The position numbers and the translations under genes are program-made. A stretch of DNA of 64,000 nt from Marinoscillum sp049115815 (GTDB lineage: Bacteria; Bacteroidota; Bacteroidia; Cytophagales; Cyclobacteriaceae): contig JAGDZO010000004.1 in NCBI GenBank assembly GCA_049115815.1, positions 328,860 to 392,859 of the forward strand, written 5' to 3'. This document shows, in pieces, positions 8,100-16,938 of this stretch; position 1 is the stretch's first letter; the number at the start of each line of letters is the position of its first letter. The notes under the pieces were generated by a model. The model searched no databases. It saw only the letters and a program-made list of their open reading frames with translations, and was not told the origin of the DNA.

Positions 8100-9353
8100 T
8101 TATAGACCGAATGCATCTTTCACGGCATCCACAAAGTCTAATTTTTCCCAAGTGAACGTCTCGAAAGTCATGGTTTTAGTTTCACCTTCACCGTTGGTGA
8201 AATCTCGAGTTACTTGCTCTGATATACGTCCCATGTGACCATAGGCAGCAGCATCCTGATACATCGGATTTCTTAGCTGAAGTCTCGTTTCAATTCCATA
8301 AGGAGTCATATCGAAGATCTGCTCTACTTTTTTAGCAATCTCACCATCTGTTAAATCTACGTTGGCTGTGCCATATGTATCTACGAATATTCCCATTGGT
8401 TCTACTACACCTATCGCATAAGACACTTGCACTAGCACTTCCTTACAAAGTCCTGCGGCCACTAAGTTTTTAGCGATGTGACGCGTTGCATAAGCTGCAG
8501 ATCTATCTACTTTGGACGGATCCTTACCTGAGAATGCACCACCGCCATGAGCACCTTTCCCTCCGTAAGTATCGACGATAATTTTTCTGCCTGTAAGACC
8601 AGCATCACCATGAGGTCCTCCAATCACAAACTTACCCGTAGGATTGATGTGGTATTTGATGTCATCGGTAAACAATGCTTGAATCTCAGGTGAAAGCTGC
8701 GCTTTGACTCTTGGGATCAATATGGAAACAATGTCTTCTTTAATTTTCGCGAGCATTTTTGACTCTTCATCAAAGTCATCATGCTGAGTGGATAACACAA
8801 TAGCGACAATTCTTATTGGTTGATTGTCGTCAGAGTACTCAATAGTCACTTGGGATTTAGCATCAGGTCTCAAGTAACCAATCTCGCTTCCATCTCGCCT
8901 CATGGCTGCCAGTTCGATGAGCATACGGTGCGAAATGTCCAATGCCAAAGGCATGTAATTCTCAGTCTCATCGGTAGCATATCCGAACATCATGCCTTGA
9001 TCTCCAGCACCTTGTAGCTTTGGGTCTTGCTTATCTACTCCTTGGTTGATATCGGGTGATTGTTCATGTATCGCAGATAGAATCCCACATGAGTTTGCCT
9101 CAAACATGTATTCAGATTTTGTGTATCCTATTTTTCGGATCACGTCTCTCGCCAAATTCTGAACGTCCAAATAGGTTTTGGACTTCACTTCACCAGCTAA
9201 TACTACCTGGCCAGTGGTTACTAGCGTTTCACACGCCACCTTGGATTGTGGATCAAAGGCTAGAAAATGATCGACTAATGAGTCGGATATTTGATCTGCG
9301 ATCTTGTCCGGGTGGCCTTCCGATACAGATTCTGACGTAAATAAGTATGACAT
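8100..9353 (-). CDS. metK: S-adenosylmethionine synthase
   Basis: Methionine adenosyltransferase, 417 residues, making SAM from ATP and methionine in the cytosol. Landmarks: SEGHPDKIADQISDSL (ATP/methionine binding, about 8-23), the family signature GAGDQGMMFGYA (about 116), and the P-loop-like GGGAFSGKDPSKVDRSA (about 271). Length and motifs are standard for the bacterial enzyme. It has its own predicted promoter, so it need not depend on the upstream methylase gene. The leader is only about 20 nt, leaving no room for a SAM riboswitch. Confidence 0.96.
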   Translation of the reverse strand: MSYLFTSESVSEGHPDKIADQISDSLVDHFLAFDPQSKVACETLVTTGQVVLAGEVKSKTYLDVQNLARDVIRKIGYTKSEYMFEANSCGILSAIHEQSPDINQGVDKQDPKLQGAGDQGMMFGYATDETENYMPLALDISHRMLIELAAMRRDGSEIGYLRPDAKSQVTIEYSDDNQPIRIVAIVLSTQHDDFDEESKMLAKIKEDIVSILIPRVKAQLSPEIQALFTDDIKYHINPTGKFVIGGPHGDAGLTGRKIIVDTYGGKGAHGGGAFSGKDPSKVDRSAAYATRHIAKNLVAAGLCKEVLVQVSYAIGVVEPMGIFVDTYGTANVDLTDGEIAKKVEQIFDMTPYGIETRLQLRNPMYQDAAAYGHMGRISEQVTRDFTNGEGETKTMTFETFTWEKLDFVDAVKDAFGL

Positions 9354-9376
9354 ATTGTTATTGCGTTATGGGCTGG

Positions 9377-9408
9377 CAAATTTATGATTTTAAGCCAATT
9401 CTCTTCAA
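9377..9408 (-). promoter_or_regulatory. Promoter for metK
   Basis: Read on minus: TTG (9406-9408), a 21-bp spacer, then TAAATTTG (9384-9377), matching the Bacteroidota consensus. The ATG of metK is about 23 bp downstream. Confidence 0.55.
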
Positions 9409-9412
9409 TGAT

Positions 9413-10126
9413 TTAGGAGAAATGACCTATACAAAATACAGTGGGGATTTTGTGGAGATCAAATTCACTTTTTTTCCAAGCTCTTACCGTCTGGGTCCGA
9501 ATAAATTCTTTTGCGCCAAAGGCATCAGAAGTGACACTAAGTAATGTGTGATTGTCAAGGTGATCCAGCAAATCGTCCATCAGACTCATATTCCTAAAAG
9601 GAGTTTCCATAAACACTTGCGTGTATTTAGTATTGTTCAGTTGAGTTTGGAGGCCTTTGATTCTAGCTATTCTTTCAGCTCGTTGAATAGGCAAATAGCC
9701 ATTGAAGCTAAACTGCTGTCCGCTAAAGCCCGAGTTGATCACAGCAGTCATGATAGACGATGGCCCGGGTAATGGAATCACTTGCAGTCCGTGTTGATGA
9801 GCGAATCTTACGGCCAGACTTCCGGGATCAGCCAATCCAGGCAGTCCTGCTTCTGACATGATACCCACATTTCTGCCTTGCAAAACCTCCTGCATAAGTT
9901 CGTGAACTTGGTCAGCGCTGGTTTTTTTGTCCAGTTGCTCGAAAGTAAGAGTAGGTATATCTAGTCCTAACTTTAGGCTACTGATAAACCTTCTAGCCGT
10001 TCGGATATTCTCAACAAGATAATAATCAGTGTGCTTCACAATGTCGAGCACCATTGGTGCTAGAAATTTTGCATCGTTATTTTCTGAGAGGTAAGTGGGA
10101 ATGAGATAGATTTTTCCTTTTGGCAT
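9413..10126 (-). CDS. SAM-dependent methyltransferase, tetrapyrrole-methylase fold (RsmI-like)
   Basis: A 237-residue TP-methylase-fold protein related to RsmI, the 16S rRNA 2'-O-methyltransferase. Visible are the N-terminal GKIYLIPTYLSEN strand-loop (in place of the classic LYVVATPIGN), the motif VGIMSEAGLPGLADPGSLAVRFA (about residues 87-109), and the SAM-contacting VIPLPGPSSIMTAVINSG. The altered N-terminal loop points to the RsmI-like paralogue common in Bacteroidota rather than canonical RsmI, so the substrate is uncertain. It is 1 bp downstream of the hydrolase gene on minus, probably co-transcribed with pdxJ. Confidence 0.8.
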   Translation of the reverse strand: MPKGKIYLIPTYLSENNDAKFLAPMVLDIVKHTDYYLVENIRTARRFISSLKLGLDIPTLTFEQLDKKTSADQVHELMQEVLQGRNVGIMSEAGLPGLADPGSLAVRFAHQHGLQVIPLPGPSSIMTAVINSGFSGQQFSFNGYLPIQRAERIARIKGLQTQLNNTKYTQVFMETPFRNMSLMDDLLDHLDNHTLLSVTSDAFGAKEFIRTQTVRAWKKSEFDLHKIPTVFCIGHFS

Positions 10127-10127
10127 A

Positions 10128-10901
10128 TTAGTTTGAGGTAGAGAGAAATTCTATAACGAGTTTCTGAAGTTCCTGTGGTTTTTCTGCGTGTACCCAATGG
10201 CCTGCACCTTCTATCATTTTCACTTGTGAATTAGGAAAATGTGTTTTGATCAAAGAATGATCTGAGGCTTGGATGTAATCGCTTTTCGCTCCGCCAATAA
10301 ATAAAGTTTCACCAGGAAAGAGCGATTCAGATGGTAGTGGACGGCCTATTTCAGATATATTCTTTTCAATGACTCCAAGGTTTATTTTCCAGGCAAATTG
10401 ACCACCCACTCTGGTTAAGTTTTTCAAAATGAATTGTCTCACTCCAAAATTGGGAATGACAGTAGCCATCTGTTCATCAGCATCCTTGCGAGTTTGTAGC
10501 TGTTCTAAATTTATAGAATGGAAACCTTCAAAAATTTGACTATGATGCGGTGGATATTCGCGAGGGGTGATATCTACTATGATTAGTTTTTTTACCAGAT
10601 CAGGGTAGTTTGTTGCGAAAGTCATCGCTACTTTACCCCCCATAGAATGTCCCAGAAGGTTAATGGACGATAAATTTTCTGCTTCCATCAATGCTTTGAT
10701 ATCTTCAGCCATCACTTCATAGTTCATTTCATCGCTATGATCTGATGAGCCATGATTTCTTTGATCTATAAGATAAACTTTATGGTATTGAGCCAACTCC
10801 TTACCTACAGTTTGCCAATTATCTGATGATCCAAAAACACCATGTAAAATGAACATTGGGTCACCTTCGCCAAGCACTCTAAAGTTTAATTTCATACCCA
10901 T
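10128..10901 (-). CDS. Alpha/beta-fold hydrolase (YbfF-type esterase)
   Basis: Cytosolic alpha/beta hydrolase of 257 residues. The oxyanion region is PMFILHGVFGSSDNW, the nucleophile elbow is LLGHSMGGKVAM (Ser about residue 88), and the catalytic His is in EGAGHWVHAEKP near the C-terminus. The pattern DQRNHGSSDH is typical of YbfF-like acyl-CoA/ester hydrolases. It directly follows pdxJ (no gap) and precedes the methylase gene. An ATG two codons in is an equally good start. The substrate cannot be told from sequence. Confidence 0.8.
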   Translation of the reverse strand: MGMKLNFRVLGEGDPMFILHGVFGSSDNWQTVGKELAQYHKVYLIDQRNHGSSDHSDEMNYEVMAEDIKALMEAENLSSINLLGHSMGGKVAMTFATNYPDLVKKLIIVDITPREYPPHHSQIFEGFHSINLEQLQTRKDADEQMATVIPNFGVRQFILKNLTRVGGQFAWKINLGVIEKNISEIGRPLPSESLFPGETLFIGGAKSDYIQASDHSLIKTHFPNSQVKMIEGAGHWVHAEKPQELQKLVIEFLSTSN

Positions 10902-11618
10902 TTACTTCTGAAGTTTTCGTAAATACATTTGAACAGTGTTTTCGAGACCATAGTATAAGGCATCAGCGATCAGAGCATGACCTATGGAAACCTCTGCCAA
11001 TCCAGGAACATGTTTCTTGAAAAACTCAAGGTTTCGCAAATCGAGATCGTGACCAGCGTTAATGCCTAGACCAATTGATTGAGCCAACTCCGCAGCTTGC
11101 TTATATGCTTTTACAGCATCTTCTGGATCACTCAGATAGTTCACTGCATAAGGTTCTGTATACAACTCTATTCGATCGGTACCAATGGCCTTTGCACCTT
11201 CTACCATCAAATCATCAGGATCAACAAACACAGAAACTCTAACTCCCCAACTTTTTATTTGAGTGATGATCTTTGTTAACTGTTCTCTGTTAGCGACAGT
11301 ATTCCATCCCGCATTAGAGGTGAGCACATCTGGTCCATCCGGCACCAATGTGGCCTGAGCTGGCCTCACTTTCTCTATGATTTCCATAAACCGATCATCC
11401 GGATAGCCTTCAATGTTAAACTCTGTTTTGACCACTTCTTTTAGCTCCATCACATCCGAATATCGGATATGTCTTTCGTCTGGTCTTGGATGAACAGTGA
11501 TGCCTTCTGCTCCAAACCTCTCACAATCTTGAGCTACTTGGATTACATTAGGGTTATTGCCACCTCTCGCATTTCGAAGAGTTGCAATTTTGTTGATGTT
11601 TACGCTAAGTTTGGTCAT
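10902..11618 (-). CDS. pdxJ: Pyridoxine 5'-phosphate synthase
   Basis: PdxJ condenses 1-deoxy-D-xylulose 5-phosphate with 1-amino-3-phosphoacetone to pyridoxine 5'-phosphate (DXP-dependent vitamin B6 pathway). At 238 residues it is a TIM barrel of normal length. Landmarks: KLSVNINKIATLRNARGG at the N-terminus, GITVHPRPDERHI (catalytic/phosphate-binding), and INAGHDLDLRNL with VSIGHALIADALYYGLE for the C-terminal phosphate site. It is the first gene of a minus-strand run with the hydrolase, methylase and perhaps metK, and is divergent from the YqeY-like gene. Confidence 0.95.
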   Translation of the reverse strand: MTKLSVNINKIATLRNARGGNNPNVIQVAQDCERFGAEGITVHPRPDERHIRYSDVMELKEVVKTEFNIEGYPDDRFMEIIEKVRPAQATLVPDGPDVLTSNAGWNTVANREQLTKIITQIKSWGVRVSVFVDPDDLMVEGAKAIGTDRIELYTEPYAVNYLSDPEDAVKAYKQAAELAQSIGLGINAGHDLDLRNLEFFKKHVPGLAEVSIGHALIADALYYGLENTVQMYLRKLQK

Positions 11619-11665
11619 TGAAATAAAGCCGAATAAACGGCAAATTTGTTTATAAAAAATAGAAT

Positions 11666-12115
11666 ATGAGTCTAAAAACGAAAATAGAGGGAGAGATTAA
11701 GCAGGCAATGCTCAACAAGGATAAAGAACGATTGACTCCACTTAGAGCGATTAAAGCGTTGATACTGCTAGCAGAATCTGAAAAGGGCGCAGGAGATGGA
11801 ATTTCGGATGATGCGGAGATGAAGCTTTTGACCAAAGCGGCCAAGCAAAGAAGAGACTCACTAGAAATCTATAAGGAGCAAGGTCGAGAAGACTTGGCCG
11901 AAAAAGAATCCAAAGAACTCAAAGTCATTGAAGAATTTTTGCCAAAGCAAATGACTCAGGAAGAGCTGGAAGAAGCCCTGAAGACGTTAATCGAAGAAGT
12001 TGGTGCTACAGGACCACAGGATATGGGTAAAGTAATGGGTGCTGCGACTAAAAAGTTTGCAGGGAAAGCTGACGGCAAAACGATCTCTATGCTCACCAAA
12101 CAATTGCTCAGCTAA
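11666..12115 (+). CDS. GatB/YqeY domain protein
   Basis: YqeY-family protein, 149 residues, all-helical and related to the tail domain of the GatB/GatE amidotransferase subunits. Typical features are LKTKIEGEIKQAMLNKDKERL at the N-terminus, AAKQRRDSLEIYKEQGR in the middle and MGKVMGAATKKFAGKADG near the C-terminus. The cellular role is not established; interaction with tRNA is inferred from the GatB relationship. It sits 3 bp before the CvpA-like gene. Confidence 0.85.
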   Translation: MSLKTKIEGEIKQAMLNKDKERLTPLRAIKALILLAESEKGAGDGISDDAEMKLLTKAAKQRRDSLEIYKEQGREDLAEKESKELKVIEEFLPKQMTQEELEEALKTLIEEVGATGPQDMGKVMGAATKKFAGKADGKTISMLTKQLLS

Positions 12116-12118
12116 AAA

Positions 12119-12658
12119 GTGAATTATCTCGATATCTTTTTTCTTGTTGTTTTTGCTATTGGAGCCATCAAGGGATATATGAAAGGACTCATCGTGGAGA
12201 TTTTTTCGTTTCTCGCTTTTTTTGTGGGTCTTTTTGTAGCCATTGAGCTGACCATTCCCGTAGCGACTAAGTTTTTCAATACGAGTGATTATTTCCAATT
12301 GCTAACGATAGCTGTGTTCGTTGGCCTTTTCTTAGTTGCCGTGCTGATTATCAATTTAGGGGCGAAAACCATCAAGAAAGTTGTTGACTTAACATTTTTG
12401 GGTTTTTTGGATAATATCTTGGGTTCGGTTGCGGGAATATTCAAATGGGCATTTATAGTGAGCGTGTTTTTCTGGGTGTTTGATAGTATTGGCGTGCAGC
12501 TACCGCTGGATCAGTCAGAAGAGTCAGTTATTTATCCAGCAATTGAGTCACTTGGGCCAAAAACATTCGAGATTTTGGGAGAAATACTACCATTTTTGCA
12601 AGACATGATTGACTCACTGAAGAGTATCGGAAACGGAAGTCAGCCTTCCTTTGTTTGA
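12119..12658 (+). CDS. CvpA family inner-membrane protein
   Basis: A 179-residue protein with about four membrane segments: residues 2-20, 26-45, 60-80 and 100-120 roughly. The family pattern is IFFLVVFAIGAIKGYMKGLI at the N-terminus and FLGFLDNILGSVAGIFKWAF in the third to fourth segments. CvpA proteins are linked to colicin V production and envelope stress tolerance, with an unknown mechanism. The start is GTG at 12119, 3 bp after the YqeY-like stop. Confidence 0.82.
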   Translation: MNYLDIFFLVVFAIGAIKGYMKGLIVEIFSFLAFFVGLFVAIELTIPVATKFFNTSDYFQLLTIAVFVGLFLVAVLIINLGAKTIKKVVDLTFLGFLDNILGSVAGIFKWAFIVSVFFWVFDSIGVQLPLDQSEESVIYPAIESLGPKTFEILGEILPFLQDMIDSLKSIGNGSQPSFV

Positions 12659-12689
12659 TAGTGAATCTTTTTGATTAATTTATTGAATT

Positions 12690-13448
12690 ATGGAAATCAA
12701 AGAAAAAAGCGGATTTAGCTATATAGACGAAGGAGAGGGAGAAGTGCTGTTGCTTTTGCATGGGTTATTTGGTGCATTGAGTAATTGGGACAAAGTCGTG
12801 AAGAAGTTTTCGAAGGAATATCGTGTGATAATTCCTTTGCTTCCTATCTATACCATGCCTGTAAGAGAGGCTGGATTAACTTCACTTAATAAGTTTGTCG
12901 AAGATTTTGTAGCCATGATGAACCTTGACGAGGTAAATATCATCGGTAATTCGCTCGGAGGACATGTCGGGTTAATTTTCACATTGAAGAATGAGTCCAA
13001 AGTAAAGCGACTGATTCTGACTGGTAGTTCAGGATTGTTTGAAAATGCTATGGGAGGATCATATCCTCGACGTGGATCATATGAATATATCCAGGAGCGA
13101 GTAGCATATACGTTTTACGACCCAAAGACAGCCACTAAGGAATTGGTAGATGAGGTATTCGAAACGACCAAGAGCATTCCGAAAGCGCTGAGAATAGTGG
13201 CCATCGCCAAATCGGCTCAGCGTAATAACATGGCTGAGGAGATAACAAATATCAAAGCACCGACGTTGCTTATTTGGGGATTGAATGATACCATCACTCC
13301 TCCTTATGTGGCTCACGAATTTGATCGATTGATTCCCAATACTACTTTGAGATTTATTGACAAATGTTGTCATGCCCCTATGATGGAGCGCCCAGATGAA
13401 TTCAATGAAATTCTCTATAATTACTTAAGTCAAGAAGTAGCCGTATGA
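12690..13448 (+). CDS. Alpha/beta-fold hydrolase
   Basis: Alpha/beta hydrolase, 252 residues. Landmarks are LLLLHGLFGALSNWD (oxyanion), IIGNSLGGHVGL (Ser nucleophile, about residue 91), LLIWGLNDTITPP (acid Asp) and CCHAPMMERPDEF (His). It is a different subgroup from the hydrolase at 10128, with a GNSLGG rather than GHSMGG elbow. The stop overlaps the start of the CBS protein gene by 4 bp, so they are translationally coupled. The substrate is unknown. Confidence 0.8.
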   Translation: MEIKEKSGFSYIDEGEGEVLLLLHGLFGALSNWDKVVKKFSKEYRVIIPLLPIYTMPVREAGLTSLNKFVEDFVAMMNLDEVNIIGNSLGGHVGLIFTLKNESKVKRLILTGSSGLFENAMGGSYPRRGSYEYIQERVAYTFYDPKTATKELVDEVFETTKSIPKALRIVAIAKSAQRNNMAEEITNIKAPTLLIWGLNDTITPPYVAHEFDRLIPNTTLRFIDKCCHAPMMERPDEFNEILYNYLSQEVAV

Positions 13449-14110
13449 TAGCCAAAGAGCTGATAAACTATATGATCCCGCCACTGAAGCCCAGCGACAA
13501 TGTCTCTAAGGCTCAGCGTTGGATGGATGAGATGCGTTTGTCTGAGCTGCCCGTGGTTAAGGACGGAGAATTTTTAGGTTTTATCAACGAACAGTTGCTG
13601 TTTGATGATTCAGTACCATCTTCAGAGGTAGGTGACTACCCTTTAGTTGGTAAAGAGTGCTTTGCCATAGAAGCCAACCACTATTTTGAGATTCTCAAGG
13701 TTTCCAATGAGCAAGGTTTCAAAATGGTGGCGATCCTTGATGATGTCAATCAATATCAGGGTGTGGTATCTACCCAAGACATTGTTGAAGCTTTTGCTAG
13801 AAATGCATCAGTCGCAGTGCCGGGAGCTATACTAGGTATTCGATTAAAAATAAATGATTATTCGTTATCTGAAATTAGTAGAATTGTTGAGAACAATAAT
13901 GCCAAAATTCTCAGTAGCTATATTGGACCTCATGCACTGGATCCTGAAGACCTCATGCTTACTTTGAAACTCAACCAGGAAGAGGTGACTTATATAAAAG
14001 TATCTCTTGAGCAGAATGGATTTGTGGTCGAAAGTTTATTTTCTTCTAAAGAATCGAACAACCTCGAATTAGAGCGAATTGATTCATTGATGAACTATCT
14101 GAAGATCTAA
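13445..14110 (+). CDS. CBS-domain protein
   Basis: A 221-residue cytosolic protein. The N-terminal half holds a CBS pair: first repeat MIPPLKPSDNVSKAQRWMDE to about residue 55, second to about residue 120 ending in YQGVVSTQDIVEAFARN. CBS pairs bind adenine nucleotides and act as energy sensors in many proteins. The remaining 100 residues (IRLKINDYSLSEISRIVE onward) look like an ACT-type regulatory fold; this is inference. It is coupled to the upstream hydrolase and lies 3 bp before nadK, so a link to NAD(P) or energy balance is plausible but unproven. Confidence 0.75.
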   Translation: MIAKELINYMIPPLKPSDNVSKAQRWMDEMRLSELPVVKDGEFLGFINEQLLFDDSVPSSEVGDYPLVGKECFAIEANHYFEILKVSNEQGFKMVAILDDVNQYQGVVSTQDIVEAFARNASVAVPGAILGIRLKINDYSLSEISRIVENNNAKILSSYIGPHALDPEDLMLTLKLNQEEVTYIKVSLEQNGFVVESLFSSKESNNLELERIDSLMNYLKI

Positions 14111-14113
14111 AAG

Positions 14114-14989
14114 GTGAGTAAAGTTGCGCTACATGGACGTAGAATCAATGATGACTCGGTTGTATTTGTCCAGAACATTCTTCAAATATTAGAGAACCAT
14201 TCAAAGGACATTTTTTTTAGTCCAGAATTGTCAGATTTACTGAAAGCAAAGGGAGTTTTCGCTGATTTCCCAATCTATACACCGAGAGAAAATATGGAAT
14301 CCTTTGAGGTGATATTGAGCCTTGGAGGTGACGGTACACTCTTGGACACACTGACCCATGTGGGTGATACCCAACTTCCAATATTGGGGATAAACCTGGG
14401 GCGGTTAGGATTTTTAGCGGTTATCTCCAAAGACAATATTGATGTTGCATTGGAGTCATATTTTCAAGGAAAATATGAATATGACGATCGGTCATTGCTT
14501 TTTCTAGATAGTCCTACTGAGGTTTTTGGAGATGGAGCTTTCGCATTGAATGAATTTGCCATATTGAGAAAGGACACCTCTTCCATGATTGTGGTGAAAT
14601 GTTTTGTCGACGGGGAGTTTCTCAATACTTACTGGGCAGACGGACTAATGATAGCAACACCTACTGGCTCCACGGGCTATTCTCTGAGCTGTGGAGGGCC
14701 AGTGATTATGCCCAATACCAAGAACTTTATCATAACTCCCATAAGTCCCCATAATCTGAATGTAAGGCCGCTTATCATTCCTGAGAATAGCGAGTTAATG
14801 CTCCAAGTAGAGTCTTCCAACCCTTCATATCAAGTATCGATGGATTCCCGATCAGTGTCTGTCGAGGAAATATTGGAGTTTAGAATAAAAAAAGCTCCCT
14901 TTCCATGTAGATTGATTAAGATTAACGGAAGCTCCTTTCTGGATACCCTTAGAGGTAAACTTACATGGGGCTTAGATAAGAGAAACTAA
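14114..14989 (+). CDS. nadK: NAD kinase
   Basis: Phosphorylates NAD to NADP. It is 291 residues with the diagnostic LGGDGTLLDTLTHV (about residues 72-85), the second conserved block LNEFAILRKDTSSMI, and the glycine-rich WADGLMIATPTGSTGYSLSCGGPV segment that binds NAD. The C-terminal block PISPHNLNVRPLIIP is also standard. The start is GTG at 14114, 3 bp after the CBS protein gene. Confidence 0.94.
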   Translation: MSKVALHGRRINDDSVVFVQNILQILENHSKDIFFSPELSDLLKAKGVFADFPIYTPRENMESFEVILSLGGDGTLLDTLTHVGDTQLPILGINLGRLGFLAVISKDNIDVALESYFQGKYEYDDRSLLFLDSPTEVFGDGAFALNEFAILRKDTSSMIVVKCFVDGEFLNTYWADGLMIATPTGSTGYSLSCGGPVIMPNTKNFIITPISPHNLNVRPLIIPENSELMLQVESSNPSYQVSMDSRSVSVEEILEFRIKKAPFPCRLIKINGSSFLDTLRGKLTWGLDKRN

Positions 14990-15019
14990 GAATTTTCATC
15001 AAATTAGACCAACCAGCGT

Positions 15020-15027
15020 TATCTTTG
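15020..15027 (+). promoter_or_regulatory. -7 element upstream of first DUF6089 gene
   Basis: TATCTTTG matches TAnnTTTG and lies 20 bp before the ATG at 15048. No clear TTTG is present 19-21 bp upstream. It would start a new transcript for the envelope gene run after nadK. Confidence 0.45.
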
Positions 15028-15047
15028 TATGTCAAGATTATAGTTAA

Positions 15048-16139
15048 ATGAAAGCAAGAAGTCTATTTATTCTATTTTTGGGTGGCCTATTTGTCTTTTG
15101 TTCTTTGGATTCCGAAGCACAACGGAACAACAAATACAAAAAGCAGAAAAGCAAAAACAAATCCATGTCTAAGTATCATGGAGGATCTGTGGGGGGTAAG
15201 TTTCGACCATATCAATTCGCTTCTTTTAACATCAATGCCCTCAACTATTATGGAGATTTAGCGCCGGTCAATAGAGCGGCGAGTACGGATGTTTCTTTCA
15301 CAAGGCCTGGTTTTGGTGGGAATATTGGATATAAATTCTCTGCATATGGTGCTTTCAGAGCAGGTTTTAATTATGGACGTATTAAAGGAGATGACATCAC
15401 TTCTGATCCGGCAGATCCAGATTCTTATGGAAGGTATTTACGGAATGCGAGCTTTAGGAGTGACATTAAAGAATTTCATATGGGGTTTGAATGGTATTTC
15501 ATTCCCAATTATGGAGGGCCAAATGTTCGGAAGCCAATAAATTTTTACCTTTTTGTAGGTGCAGCAGTTTTTCATCATGAGCCTAAAGGACTTGTGCCTG
15601 ACTTAGATTATACCACAGGTGGAGTGGATCCCGCACCGCAAGCTGGCGAATGGGTTTCTCTAAGAAAGCTTGGTACCGAGGGACAATTAATTGCAGATTT
15701 TGGCGTTAAAAAATACAGTCCTATTCAATTCTCAATTCCGATAGCTCTGGGGGCTAAATTAAGACTTCCCGGACCTTTCGACCTTGGTTTGGAATTTGGC
15801 TATAGATATTTGTTTACAGACTATATAGATGATGTGAGTGGAGTGTATGTGCCATTTGACCAATTTACAGATCCTTTGGCTAGAATAATGTCAGACAGAA
15901 GCGCAGAGCCTGTGGCCTACTGGAGTGGAGTGAGTAGAGGTGGCGTCAATGTAGCACCAAACACCCTGTCTGATGGTGTTGATTATTATGGAGCTGTTGA
16001 TTTGGGAGGGGGACGTATCTCTCCAGAGATTCCTTCAAGAAGAGGAAACCCAGAAGACAATGACATGATTTTTATGACTACCCTTAAGCTCACCATGCTG
16101 ATTGGTGAGGGCCACAGATCATCTGGTAAATTCAGATAA
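15048..16139 (+). CDS. DUF6089-type outer-membrane beta-barrel protein
   Basis: Exported protein of 363 residues with a signal peptide (RSLFILFLGGLFVFCSL, cleavage near SEAQ), then a short Lys-rich segment (about residues 25-42). The rest is a predicted beta-barrel with alternating aromatic and polar residues, for example FASFNINALNYYGDLAP and LGLEFGYRYLFTDYIDDV. The latter is the typical DUF6089/OmpA-like barrel motif. The function is unknown; a structural or porin-like role in the outer membrane is inferred. A related barrel gene follows almost without gap, then uppS and bamA. Confidence 0.72.
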   Translation: MKARSLFILFLGGLFVFCSLDSEAQRNNKYKKQKSKNKSMSKYHGGSVGGKFRPYQFASFNINALNYYGDLAPVNRAASTDVSFTRPGFGGNIGYKFSAYGAFRAGFNYGRIKGDDITSDPADPDSYGRYLRNASFRSDIKEFHMGFEWYFIPNYGGPNVRKPINFYLFVGAAVFHHEPKGLVPDLDYTTGGVDPAPQAGEWVSLRKLGTEGQLIADFGVKKYSPIQFSIPIALGAKLRLPGPFDLGLEFGYRYLFTDYIDDVSGVYVPFDQFTDPLARIMSDRSAEPVAYWSGVSRGGVNVAPNTLSDGVDYYGAVDLGGGRISPEIPSRRGNPEDNDMIFMTTLKLTMLIGEGHRSSGKFR

Positions 16140-16143
16140 CCCA

Positions 16144-16857
16144 TTGATAAAAAGACTTTTTTTCATTTTACTATTTTCCCCACTTTTTGCTCAAGCTCAG
16201 TTTTTGGAGTTTGGTGGAGGTATTGGGGCTGCCAATTATACTGGTGATCTAAACGGTGTACCCCGTTTGTTGGAAAGCAAACTCATGGGTAATGCCATCT
16301 ACAGAATGAATTTTTCTGATGTTTTTAGCATTCGGTTTAGTGGAGCCATGGGTAAAATATCAGGTAATGACCAAAGCCCGATTGACGTTCTAGGTGAGTT
16401 TCGAGATCATAGCTTTAGTCATTTGCTCATAGAGGGGAGCATGGCCTTTGAATATCATTTCCTGAGCTACAGAAATGAAAAACAACGAAATCGGTTCGCG
16501 CCATACGCTATGGTAGGTTTTGGAATTGCCAATGTAAGAAACGTGCAGCGCACTTACGAGGATTTCAACAATCTACAGGCTGTAATTCCCATGGGTGGAG
16601 GGGTAAAGTATATGCTTTCAAAGAGACTAACTCTGACTGGAGAATTGGGAGCTAGGAAGACGTTTTTTGATTATTTGGATGGCATCTCAGACAATGACGT
16701 CCAAATCAAGCAGAGTTATCAATTTGGCAACCCAAATGATGATGACTGGTACTTTTTTACTACAGTGAGCCTCACATATGTGCTATATAAAATTCCATGT
16801 CCTTTCGCATATGTGCCTAACAGATCCATACTTAATAGGATCCATCCGTATCGTTAG
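16144..16857 (+). CDS. DUF6089-type outer-membrane beta-barrel protein (second copy)
   Basis: Exported barrel protein of 237 residues starting at TTG 16144, which gives a good signal peptide (IKRLFFILLFSPLFAQA, cleaved before QFLEF). The frame is open further upstream, but that extension overlaps the preceding gene and adds a hydrophilic stretch before the signal. Barrel features include GGGIGAANYTGDLNG at the N-terminus and RLTLTGELGARKTFFDYLDG, parallel to FRYLFTDYIDD in its neighbour. It is shorter than the first copy. The start is 4 bp after the upstream stop, implying co-translation. Confidence 0.7.
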   Translation: MIKRLFFILLFSPLFAQAQFLEFGGGIGAANYTGDLNGVPRLLESKLMGNAIYRMNFSDVFSIRFSGAMGKISGNDQSPIDVLGEFRDHSFSHLLIEGSMAFEYHFLSYRNEKQRNRFAPYAMVGFGIANVRNVQRTYEDFNNLQAVIPMGGGVKYMLSKRLTLTGELGARKTFFDYLDGISDNDVQIKQSYQFGNPNDDDWYFFTTVSLTYVLYKIPCPFAYVPNRSILNRIHPYR

Positions 16858-16938
16858 TTAAATAATGTTTAATCATTCGAGTTTAGTGAAAAAAAGAGCA
16901 AATTTGCGGTCTTTCGGAATTTGCCGTTAATCATAGGG

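Noticed and set aside
9354..9412. SAM riboswitch before metK
   Set aside because: The promoter leaves a leader of only about 20 nt, too short for any known SAM aptamer.
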